NCBI GenBank assembly: GCA_003864495.1
Contig: ML133402.1
Span: 991,913 to 1,055,912, forward strand
Length of the DNA: 64,000 bases
Source: Nemopilema nomurai
Lineage: Eukaryota; Cnidaria; Scyphozoa; Rhizostomeae; Rhizostomatidae
Direction: 5' to 3'
The translations under genes and the position numbers were made by a program. Within the stretch, counting starts at the first letter, position 1; each line of letters starts with the position of its first letter. Under the pieces are notes generated by a model. That model was not told the origin of the DNA. It saw only the letters and a list, made by a program, of their open reading frames with translations, and did not search any database. Below, piece by piece: positions 1 through 11,608 of this stretch.

Positions 1-3000
1 CATTTTTGTTTATTTTTCGATTCAAAACTCGGTGCTAGGAAAATTCTTACTATGATTTGTAGCATGGAATCAATGAACGGTTCAACTGGATTTGGCGATA
101 TTCCTTGGCTTGGGAGTATTTGGCCAGATGTTGTGACGTACGTTATTGAAATGAATACTTGAGTTTTGAGGATGATATTGCACTTGACATCATTTCAAGT
201 TGACATTGCAAGTTACTCACTAATTTGGAGCTGAAGCTTCTTACATCTGTCTGGATACTAAACATAGGAGAACGTTTCTAATCTGCAGGTTTTTCTTCTG
301 ACGTCACGTGTATGACATCTGCAAAGATGTACGCTTGCTCAACTTGAGCCTGGGTCATCAAATGTACATTCATTATTTGCATTCGTATTCGAAGAAAAAT
401 GTAACCTCGCTGGCATTTCATTCAGACGACAGCGGCATTGCCTTTGTATTGGCACCACATGGCATGTGATAAGGAAATGTTCCTGCAAGGAGATCAAGAG
501 CGCATTCAGAGAATTACGCTAAAAAGCCAACGGCTTGAACAGCATTGGGTGGATTATCATTAGGGATAAGTTTGAAACATTAGCTGCATATTCATTCAGG
601 TACATTCCAATGTCGAGAGAAGGCCACATACAAAGATGCCAAGAGGTTTTCAGAGACCAAGTCTCGAAGAGGGATCACTGCCTATTAATAAGGCTTTCCA
701 CTCATCTTAGTGGCCCATTCAAAAAGAGAAATGACGAAGTCTCTCCAGACGTCTGTCTATGATAATTATCTGGAAGACCAAAGAGTTACACTATAATTAG
801 TTGATAAAATGACCCAGCATAAACTTAGAATGCTGCACAGGTTTCATATCTATTTGATTTCTGACTTCTCCTTCTGTTTCTCTCTAAAATGATGTGCTCA
901 CGATATGCTTGCCTATGAAGTTACATATATTGAATTTTCTGTTCTTGGTTGGTGAGTGAGGAGGCCAGATTAATTAAAAGAGTAGGCATCCAAAATTTCT
1001 AGGAGCCGGTTGTTTGCGGGGATAGTTCAAATGGTCTTAATAATTCCTCGAAAGAACACGTGACAAAAAGAGTGGATCAGACATGCTATGACTCGTAATC
1101 TCACTGTCACATGGAAGATGTCTTTGAATGGAAGCCGTGGTTGAAAGGTATTGCCAAAGACTCTCAACAGAGTCGTGAAACGCTTCAGGGTGCTCAAAAT
1201 CAAACATTGCAAAGAAGAAAATCTTGATCACCATGTCAAAAGAAATCCGACTTACTTGTTTTAAAATCTCTCAGAAAATATTTCTCACAGAGGACCAAAG
1301 AACTAATCCAAGAGGATGCACCCATCACTTGGTTGGGGAAGTGATTGATTGGAATAAGTTTGAAGCAGATTTCAGAAGTCGCTCTTATATTCCACCGTCA
1401 AATGAAGATTAACAACAATAAGTTATTAAGATTCACAACTGCGTAAAGTGAAAATTCGATCAAGTGGAAGAACCTTCTTGTTTCTGAGCCATTTTTGCTT
1501 CTAAAAGAAATTGGAAATTGTGAACAACTTCTAGTCCTTCAACTTTTTTGCATGAAATATTTTCATCACAAAAAAGATATTTTCATCACATTTTATATCA
1601 AGCTTTTGTTAAAAAGAAGAAGCGTTCGTTTCTCATTTTCATTGAAGAATCAGTTTTCTGCTTAATGGGTTGCTTAAAGCGTCAACTTAGGGGTCGAAGT
1701 AGCAAGTTTAAGGAGAGCGGGTAACAAAAGAAACATACAGCACAGCAAATTTGCAAAAATTCTCATTTTCTTGGTTTCTTTGCAAAATATATTTTGACTA
1801 CGCTTGCCCCTTTATCAGAACTAACGTTACCATTCCTCTTTTCTACGCTTATTCAGTTCAATCTTGGAAGGCTGGTACCCTGCTTTCGAATCTACTGTTA
1901 TGATAGAGAAGCTATAATAGCTCTATTGTTTGGTTCTTTATTAAATCAGAGTTAGAACAGCCCGTGAAACTTTCGCTTGTATTCTCTAACTTTTTGTGAG
2001 TTTTCGATGTTTCATGCAGCGCAGACAGAAGGTAGCTTAGCAATAACGAATCTAACGGGAAAAGCCAAAATGTAAAGCCAGTTCTTGCAATATCTACCAT
2101 TATCAGGTCCTCTTATATGCCTCTTTTAGCAATCGATTTTTTACAGTTGTGTAATCATAATTTGGGATTATTATGTCGTAAAGATTTACATAATAATTGG
2201 ACTAATCTGATCACGTAAATGATGAAATCGCAACCTTCTAATTACGTGTTTCCTCTCTCGGTGAACCCTTTTACTCCATTCTCGGAGTCTGATGAGCTTT
2301 CGCGAATTAAGTAGTTCTGGATATAGTGTAAAGTGTTGGCAGTAAGACCAAAATTTAGCTGAACCCAGTGACGCATTTACCCATAAGGTCCGGGCCCAGG
2401 TGTCCCTAAGGTTTATTATTTTAGTGAGCCCCAAGCATAATTTTGTTAGGCCTTCACAAAGTGCTGTTTATGAATTAAGTAGCATGACACGATCTACTTT
2501 GGCATATTCTGAGGGGCCTCATTAACTTAGGGCCCAGGGCCCCGGCAGTAATAAATGCGGCCCTGGCTAAACCGCGATGCAATCCTCGAATCTTGTGAAG
2601 TTAGCTTGAAACGGTGTTTAGGCTTGATGTTCAGTTGTCAACAAATAAACTCACTCTTTATTCAAGCTTTTTAGAACGACAAAATTGTAAAGAACTTTTT
2701 ATTCTAGTTTACTTCATATTGATTCTAGTTTTAAAAAAAATGCTCATCCAATTACTTTTTATTATCGTCAAAATCGTTACCCGCCATGTTATTACGTGCC
2801 AATGTATGAATTTTCTTTTTCGGTTTGCACTTGATTGACTTTTCTCAAAATTTCAAGAATTTGTTGCACGTGCTCCTTCGCAACTATTTTGAAAAGCCCT
2901 CTTTCAAAATTGAGTTGTGGAAACGAGGCTATAATACTTTATTTCAATCAGCAAATACATTTAGGGCGGGTCGACAAAAGTGCACGAAACTTTGCATGGG

Positions 3001-4146
3001 AAAGAATGAAATCTAAAGTTAATTGCAGCATTCTGTCAGTAGAATAGTGATTTACTACTGCGTGGTAAGATATGCTATTTTCTTGCTAGTGTTGGACCAA
3101 CAAGGCGGCTTTTCCGTCTTAGGCCTCTGAAGGCGACACCATAACACGAGTGGATAACAACAGACCGCAAGTTATCTCATCCAAGGAATACATTTTAAAA
3201 AATTCAGGCAATGCACGAAACTTCAATAGAAATGCTTTTACTTAATAAGCAAGTGGTATGATCCATTCTAATTGGTCTCGTCGGAGCAAGTCCTTCCCGG
3301 AAAGGAAAAGTTTTGGAGGCTCACATGTGTACATAAAGAAAGTGTATTTTTAGGGACGTTCTCTGGAAACCATCTTGCGCATGAATTGTTACATCCGCCA
3401 AATGTTCATTATTGCAATGTCTTGCTCCTGCTCATTATTGTGATGTCGAGAATGGGTTGTCTAGCTTTTAGCAGTTTTTACAGTCTTTATTTATTTGGTA
3501 TTATTGAGCTCAATGTTCTGGTTTCTCAGGTGCATGTGGTTTTGATAAAATGACAGATAAATAAATAAAATGCAACCAAGATGAAATATAAGCATCACAA
3601 AAATGACTTTGATATGACTGTTTATGCAATTTCCTCATAATGAATATGAACCTCAAAGTGTCAACTTAGACAACTTCCTGACATATATTCCCCAAGATAG
3701 ACATGTTTCAAGCATCAAGGAAGGCTACCACACTAATATTTTTAGTAATAAAAAAGGACAATTAGTGAAGCTGTTTTTTGCATTTTTATATTTGCATCTT
3801 AATCAATACCAATTTTGTCTTGTTGCATCAAAAACAAAAAAATTATTGATAATAGTTATTTATAAACAAGCATTTATAACAGCTTTCAATTGTTTCTTGA
3901 TCTCTATTGCCACAAGGACTTAATGAAGATTATCAAGAGCCCTTCATTTTAGATCAAATTCCCTGCATTTTGTACTGTTTATTATTTCCTGAGCAGCATG
4001 TGTTCTTTGAGGTTGTACAATGTTGTTTCATTACTGATTCCATTTTCCCCAGCATTGAGCCATTTATTTGGCATTATTTGGAACTGGGTGACATCAATAG
4101 GGCCTGCGGTTGTCTCAAACTGAGCAAGTGAGTCCCTTACCTTGCC
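1..4146. other. Upstream region without a supported gene
   Basis: AT-rich DNA with only short open frames, none with a recognisable domain. A + strand frame ending near 1412 reads protein-like for about 45 residues and could be the last exon or a relic of an upstream gene, but I cannot place an upstream partner exon. GC-rich patches at about 2380-2420 and 2510-2575 (runs such as GGGCCC and GGCCCCGG) look like a piece of a dispersed repeat. No RNA gene was recognised. Confidence 0.5.
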
Positions 4147-7100
4147 ATGGGCTGCTGTTCATCAACAGATAGGAGGTATATTCAGTATAAGGTAAGATCA
4201 GATGATTACATGGACGTTCTTGGATTAGGGCTTGTGTCGCCAATACCTGATTTACAGGTTTCTTGCTTGTAAAGTCACAAAATAGTTTTAAATCCAAGTC
4301 AATGTTTGCTTTGTCTTCTGTTATTGTTTGTGCTGCAGAATAATTTAAAAAAAATGTAAGTATCTGCAAATCAAAAACACTAGAGTGTAACAAGAAGAGC
4401 TTATGACTGGCTGTAAATGATTAATCACAGAAATGGCTATTGGTTTTATCAGCTTGTGTTAATTTTCCAATTTTTGCACATTCTGAGGAGTGTGAGACAG
4501 AAAAGTACTTTATGTATCTAAAAGCTGGTACCGCTTCCTTAAAATTTATACACCTTGATATGTTGGGAGTGACTAGTTAAACTTTTCTTATAATATGGAA
4601 AAGACATACATTTTTGGGATTCCAAGGTTTTGTGAAATCAGCTTGTGGGTTTGTCTGATAATCCATTATTGGTAAAAGTATTTGTGGTTGTTTCATTAAC
4701 AAAGCTCTTTTTGTTTTAGTTGTAAACAATAGTATTGACTTCCATAATGTTTATTTTATTTGCTACATTCATTATAGTGCCATGATTTATCAGTTGGAAA
4801 CATCATTTTTATCAGAAAAACTTATGGCCATTTAACATTTGTTTGATTTTGCATTGTGCAATGAAACATACTTTTTTCAAACCATATTGAATTTTAGCAA
4901 AGTTTTATAAAAAAATTTTATATATTTATTTATATGGATGCTCCCAATTTCCATTCTGAAAAAGCTCTGTTGTGAACCTTTGTCAATGTTATCTGTGTGT
5001 TTTTAAAGGGAGCTACTTCACAGATGCTTAAATGCTTTAATCAAAAAGATGTTTACATTTTGTCAATGTCTCTATCTACACATGATATGGGAAATAGTCT
5101 GTTGTTGCAACTGTGAAATAAATCTACTATTTTAGTACTGTCCATTGTCCAAGCCTGAAAGAGCCATTAAACAACATTACAATGTTGTTGTTATTGGCTC
5201 CGGGTACGGTGGTGCTGTTGCTGCGTGCAGAGCTGCCAGGGCTGGTCAGTCTGTCTGTGTGCTTGAAAAGGGACTAGAGTGGCTTCCTGGTGATTTTCCT
5301 GAAGCAATGGAAGACAGCTTTCGGACAACCTACGTGGATGGAGAGTTAGCACAGAAGACATTTGGTAATTTGCTATTATCAAATGACCTTTGGTAATATT
5401 GGTTTTTAGCAACACATGAAATTCCAATTAATGAATAGGGTTTTAAAAAAAGGGAAAATTGACATTTCATAGGCAATTAATGTTGTAATAGCCTTGGTGC
5501 AATCAAGCCTACCTGTTTTGGGAGTTATACGTTAGTAGAACATTAAGGGTGGCTTATTAGAGCATTGAGGATTTGTGTCAAAATTAGTTTGCTAGTTGGT
5601 ACTTATCTTTGGTCAATGAAGAAATAGCAAGCTCCACAAATTTATGTACTTTTTTCCAAGTGGGCATTATTCAATGGTTCACATAGCAACATGGTTTGAA
5701 AGTGAGGCTTTGGCTTTATCACAAGGAGCCATTTTTGTTAGTGTCGAAATAGTGGAGGCGAATTAACATGTATGGTGGAGCATTTCTTCTGTGGGGGAAG
5801 ATCTGGTTACACACATGTAGCACTACTATAGGTACATGAGTACTGGGACAAAATATTTAGATGGTTGGAATCTATGGGTATTCACCCCCGCTGGTATCGA
5901 TTCTATGCTAGAAGAAAGAGGTGGAGTTGAAGTGCAATGGACGCCTACCGTAAGACCATCCAACGTGCTCTCCAGAAGTTTCTAATTTTTATGCTGTCCG
6001 GTGCTTTCCCTTGATATTTAACGACCAAAGTCCATATTCCCTGAGGAACGTATGATCGTTTTAGCACTGAAAGCTTAGCAGAGTGATGAAGCATAGGCTA
6101 AACGCTCTGGTCGGGCGCCAAGTCTTTGAGACTTTCAGGCACGTGGCAGACAGTTTTGTCGGCACAATTTCTGCTGTAAATCTGTCAAAGGATGGCCAAT
6201 TTCCTGCGCCATATCCTGTGCCATTTCCTGCAACCAATATTATGACGAATATAGCAGTCCGCTTTGTAACCTTTCTCAAGCTCTCCCCTATCTGTCACCA
6301 GCGTTTGCGTCTGCGAGATCGAAATACAGAGATTAAGTGAAGGGCTTTTAATTACCACCTTATATATATAGATAGCATTCACAGACACCAGCCTCTTGGC
6401 AAATGCACTTGACACATGGTGAAGCTATATTGCTAAACTAGAAGCAAAATGAACGGAACGTCTTCAACAACTCTTATCCGCGCACGAACAATTCACTTTG
6501 GTGAAAAAAGTTCCCAAAATATCGCACATGACATTTCTCTTTCTTAGGTATACTCTCCTGATTATATTATTAACCGTTGTCAAGTACATTCTCGTCTAGA
6601 GGCGAACATTTTTGACGTAGCACCAGGCAAAGATATGAAGTAGGGAAACCCAACTCCACGTATTCTGCTTTAAGAGTGAAGCTGCAGTCAGACTTTGCGT
6701 TTTAATCAGAAACCTATCTAATCCCATTTCACTCACACATAACTGTTGACGGAACTGGATTCAAGCTCCAGCCCCTTGGAATTTCGACCTAACCATCAGA
6801 TTGAAAGTGAGCTACGTATATTATCCCCATTCCCAGTTATATTCGAACTAAAGTCACTTAATTTGTGATAATGATACACATGGCTACACGATTAAGCTCG
6901 GCTTTCAATCGTTCTGACTGTGGTCTATAGTTTTATTATTACCAAGAAGTGTTGCTGCTCACTTGAAAAATAATATGCATATCATGTTTGCCATGCTTCA
7001 CAGACAGTATTTGGATGTCAATAATTCCATAAAGAATTTGAATGTTTCCCAGTGCGTGATCCTGGTTTTGATCTTGCGACTAGAGTTTCAAGCTTCCCAA

Positions 7101-10100
7101 CTTGATTTTAACCAAGTGTTTTTGTGAGGCGCCATGGACACTGAAATCGGCTAAATGTCAACGGCAAGTCTTTGTTTTTGCACTTATAGCTCTATCTGGC
7201 TAATAAAAGGTACCATCTAGTTTTAGTATACCAAATTTTTGGCGGTATATGATAAGTTATAGGGGAAGATCAGTCAAATTGCACGATAAAACGAGGGATA
7301 GATGTAGGGTTGGGGCTGATATTCGACTTGTTTTATTATGAAACTGAATCGGCAAACCAGGTAAATTTTGACAAGGTAAATATAGAAAAGATAAATAAAT
7401 TGTTGAAGTGAGATGATTGGAGACATTTATTGTAGCCTCCAATGGTGTTTATTAGAGGCCAGTCTTCCTCTTAATAGAGCTTTTTTATTCACGGCATTTT
7501 ACTCTTTGGTATGCTTGCCTCTCCTTTGCCTCATTTTCCAGCACACGTGACACCAATTGATTGGCTTTTTAGGTCACCCAAGCAACCTGTTCCAGTTTAA
7601 GGCGTGCAAGGACCTGACTGTAATGACAGGATGCGGGGTTGGAGGGTCATCGCTCATAGACGAGGGCGTTGCTCTTGACTGCAAAGCGGCAGTGTTTTAC
7701 GACCCGGTTTGGCCGGACGCATTCAGAGAGGACCTGGACAATTTCAAGAAGTACGACCGGGCGTATGCCGAGCAGATGCTGAGACCCAGACCGTACCCGG
7801 ACGATTATCCGGTCATGAAAAGGATCAACCAGTTGCGAGAGATTGGAAATAAGATCGAGGTTGTTGAGATTGAAGACATGAACGAGTCCTTTTTTAGGAC
7901 GCCTTTGTGTGTCAATTTTGAAGATACACCCTCGAACCACGTGGGTATGCCGCAACCTGCTTGCAACGGATGCGGAAATTGCCTGTCTGGCTGCAACACC
8001 GGTGCTAAAAATACCGTGGCTATGAATTATTTGCCAGACGCGGTACAGCGTGGCGCAGAAGTCTTCATCCAGGTATGAAAAGGGACGATTGGCTAAAATC
8101 AAAGAGCAATTGACCCAATGAAATGATCCTTTCTCCGTACGGTTTTGATTGATTAGCGATACTTGCTCAAATCTGTGGGGATGGGAATCCTATCTGATGG
8201 TTATCAGATATACTTACAAATTAGATATAAGTTCACTAATTGGTGTGGAAGTGGATAATGGATTTATAAAAAGTCTGCCCTTCCCTTAATGTGTTTTCTT
8301 TTTCAGATTGCAATATTGATTTCTTTCTAAAATCGTATTTTTACCCTCGTGATTTTTCTCCTCTTTTGTCCACAATAATCCAATGAAGTACATTTAGGCC
8401 CTTCTATGCTCTGCATCAAGCCTGGGTTTAGCAGTCAGCTTTCTTATAAATTTTTCAATTCATATGTACAATAATATCTAGGACGTCTAAGTGCAGAATT
8501 TATGCTAGTGCCTCATTCTCACTATCCATTTCATTATCCTTCAAATCAGATCGAGGTTACGGCTGTTCTGAAGGACTACGATTCCTATCAATGGCAAATA
8601 TTCTATCGAAGCTTAGATGGGAGTTCATCAAAGGAAGAGAAGTCGATTCGGGCAAACATAGTGATTATCAGCGCTGGCTGTCTCGGGTCTACGAAAATAT
8701 TGCTAGAGTCGTCGATCCGTGGCTTGGAGGTTTCCAGCGAGGTTGGCAAAAACTTCTATACAAATGGAGGAATATTCGGTAGGTGCAAGAGTTATTTCTT
8801 ATTATACGTCAAAAGATTTTGAGCATTCTCATTCTTCAGAATTTATTTTTGCAATCCTATGTTTCTATTTTGCCATGATTATTTAGGGAAATATTGATGG
8901 TGTACATCTGGTAGTTTGTTTAGCTATTGGATATTTAGTTTTCAGTTTTGTTTCAATTTAGTTGCTGTTCAAATTATGTCTCTGTGTTTGTACCATTCCA
9001 TGGACGTATTTTCGTCTTTTGTTAGCTATTTAACATTTGCCCCTTTATGTAGTAAACTTGAAACTTAGCTGTTTGTTTACAAATTAGCTGTTATTTTTTT
9101 ATGCACTCGACTTTTTGGTATCTCAGTCAGATCATTTGCTAATATTTCTACATGCCAGGGCCATGTATTTATCATTTTTTACATATATATTATGTATTGT
9201 AGTGTATTTGAAATAAAACAAAAGAGAACGTTTGTAGATGATGTTTTTGTACACCTATTATGAAGTTAGTGAAAGTGAGATTGCTAATGGTAGTGGACTT
9301 GAGAAATTATTGTAAAGATGGTTGGCAAAGAGTGATAAATTATTGTTTTGTTTATTGCGCTTAATTTCTCTATCATCTTTTACATATGGCTGCCAAACGT
9401 CGGTCCGGTTTTTTGGCTGCCAAGTATCGTCATTCTCGAGTTCGTTCCGCATTTTAGCCAGCTCTTCGTTCTCGCTCAGGTGTGAGTTATCTTGGAAAAG
9501 AGGCTTCACATGCAGTTGGACTGCCCACTGGTATGTTCAAAGGCAAACCCAAGGCAAAATACGGACCAGCCCCCGGACCAACAGCAACAGCTTTGCTCGA
9601 TGTCCGCAAAAGACGAGATGGCTTCGTTATGCATGACGTAACTGTGCCTAGGCCATTCGCTGCTCCTTACGTCGTTGCCTCCGCCATTGCTTCAGGTAAA
9701 ATGAGTCCTTCCACATTCCCAACTGGGCCTCAGTGGAACGGACTACTGCAGGTGAGATTTGTTAGAAGTGTATACGTCCTCTGTCTATGTGTTTTGTTTG
9801 GGCACTTATCTCTGCCATTCCCTCTACCCAAACATCGAAAAGTCATCGAGTTTGTATGTGCTTGAATCTCTTGCCTATAAGGAGGGGCTTAATAAAGCTT
9901 GCAAGACATTGTTGAGGCTGCATTAGGCTTCATTAACTGTAGTCATTCAGTATTTTTGATGCTCAGATTATTTTTTATCCCAAACTTGTTAATTTACTGG
10001 CTGGTCTTCTGAACAAGTTCTGAACTTCTGAAAGCATGATCTCATTTTTGGCGTTGAAATGTCAGTTTTGATGCAGCAAGAAAGGCCTTTGGGAAAGCGT

Positions 10101-11577
10101 TTTATAGTAGCACACGCATGCTAATTAAAAGCAAAATCCAAACCATAACCTGCTTAACCAATCCAAATTTGAAGAACGAAAAATTCACGCGCCCATATGC
10201 ATTACCCATTCATTTATTACCGTTTCTATTCAATATAGGATGCAAAGTTGTTTCTTTATAATTAACCTCATTGGCTCATCTGAAGGTCATGAATCAGCCA
10301 GGCAGTAACTTAAAAGTGTATGGTAGAGGAGCCATGGTATAATCAGAGCTAATTTTATAGTTATAGTATAATGTTGGTTACATGATTCAAATTGGTTTTG
10401 TAGAGACTTGGACAAGCGGCACTAACAAATACTTTGGGGCTGTACTGCATGACCAACAGCGACTCACCTGGGGAGCTCTTTATGGACCAAGACACAAAGC
10501 AAATCTCTATAGAATGGGACCCCAGTAAACACAAAAAGTACTACCACACTGTGGAAAAAGCACTGCGCCAGGCAGTGAACAGCTTAGGGGGCCACTGTGC
10601 AATCGATCCGCAGTGGTCCAGCCAGTTTGGGTCCGGACACTTGAGTAGGCACCCGGTCGGTGGCTGTTGCATGGGAAACACCGGACTGGACGGGGTTGTG
10701 AATGACAAAGGACAGGTCTTCATAGGTACGTCTGGCTCTTGCAGTTATTCGAAGCAGAATGTTGGTGTGCTTTTATGCATGCTTTCTTTAGGTCTTTAAT
10801 TTGGTGTCTGCAGCATGAACAGAACTGCGAAAAGGAATTTACGCATACTTATTTTGTTTATAACAAGTCCACATTTAACTGCTTGACATACCTCGTGCTC
10901 GCCAGCTTTCTCTTGAGTCTAATCCTCGTGCAACTCTAGTTGCCCAAAAGCCTCGACGAATTTATTTTTCTCTTCACTGTAAGGTTTTACACTCGTGGAA
11001 ATTCGCTTCGTGTTGCGTGTGTTTAGCGAACCTGTCATTTATTGCAGTTTGGTGACCCCCAGTGTCAATTTTCTCCATCTACACCCCACTTGGGTCCGGG
11101 TAAAGACTAGGCCCTTCCACTTTCGTAACTTCTCTTCAGGCCCTCTGATACCAAATAGCTGTAGTTATCCATAGGTTCTAAAAGTTGTGAATCAAGCACA
11201 CTTAAATACCTTACACATGTCAGTCAGCCTAAAATAGATTTTTTCGCATTACTAAATATTATTTGCATTCCTCTTCCAAAACCTATAGTTCCAGTTGAAA
11301 TTCCGAATGTTATGACGTCATTGCGACGCTTTCTGTTTGACGTTGTACAAGGGATAGTGCATTGAATTAATGCTATGCTATTGGGGCACTTTTTGCAGGC
11401 GATTCTGACGATACATACGATGGACTGTACATTATTGATGGATCTGTTGTCCCATGCGTACTCGGTGTCAACCCGGCATTTACGATAACGTGCATTGCCG
11501 AGCGATGCATGCGATTAATGGCCCAAGACGAAAGCTGGACGGCCGATTATTCTCTTCAAGCGGTGAGAGCTTGCTAA
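4147..11577 (+). CDS. GMC-family FAD oxidoreductase, cholesterol-oxidase-like, with N-terminal acylation signal
   Basis: Exons: 4147-4191, 5136-5364, 7573-8072, 8550-8778, 9480-9751, 10404-10725, 11399-11577. They join in phase to 591 aa. Exon 1 has a good Kozak context (GCCATGG) and encodes MGCCSS, a classic N-myristoylation plus palmitoylation signal, so membrane anchoring is inferred. The FAD-binding GSGYGG is at residues 36-41 and GCGVGGSS opens the second FAD contact region. C222, C225, C228 and C232 form CxxCxxCxxxC followed by NTGAKNT, a signature I know from bacterial cholesterol-oxidase-like GMC proteins. H508 (HPVGG) and N557 (GVNPAFTI) fit the usual GMC catalytic His/Asn. The family oxidises alcohols or sterols with FAD; the substrate here is unknown. 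The stop directly follows a possible donor (GTGAGA at 11563), so a longer splice form cannot be excluded. A poly(A) signal lies 26 bases after the stop. Confidence 0.87.
4368..4518 (-). repeat. Dispersed inverted-repeat element, copy D
   Basis: Two segments match a repeat seen elsewhere in the window. Positions 4368-4411 match 38883-38924 on the same strand. Positions 4478-4518 match, in reverse complement, the segments at 28850-28894, 38795-38836 and 45664-45706. The arrangement suggests the right half of a small element with inverted ends. It lies in the first intron of the GMC oxidoreductase gene. Confidence 0.55.
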
Positions 11578-11602
11578 GTTCATTTCACTCTGTTTCTGAT
11601 TT

Positions 11603-11608
11603 AATAAA
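11603..11608 (+). terminator. Poly(A) signal AATAAA of the GMC oxidoreductase gene
   Basis: A canonical AATAAA lies 26 bases after the TAA stop at 11575-11577. It supports this stop as a real gene end, with a very short 3' UTR. Confidence 0.55.

Noticed and set aside
1224..1412. Protein-like + strand frame ending SYIPPSNED
   Set aside because: Too short, no recognised domain, and no partner exon could be placed upstream. Kept only as a remark on the upstream region.
7647..8102. 151-codon minus-strand open frame
   Set aside because: It is the antisense shadow of the well-supported GMC exon at 7573-8072.
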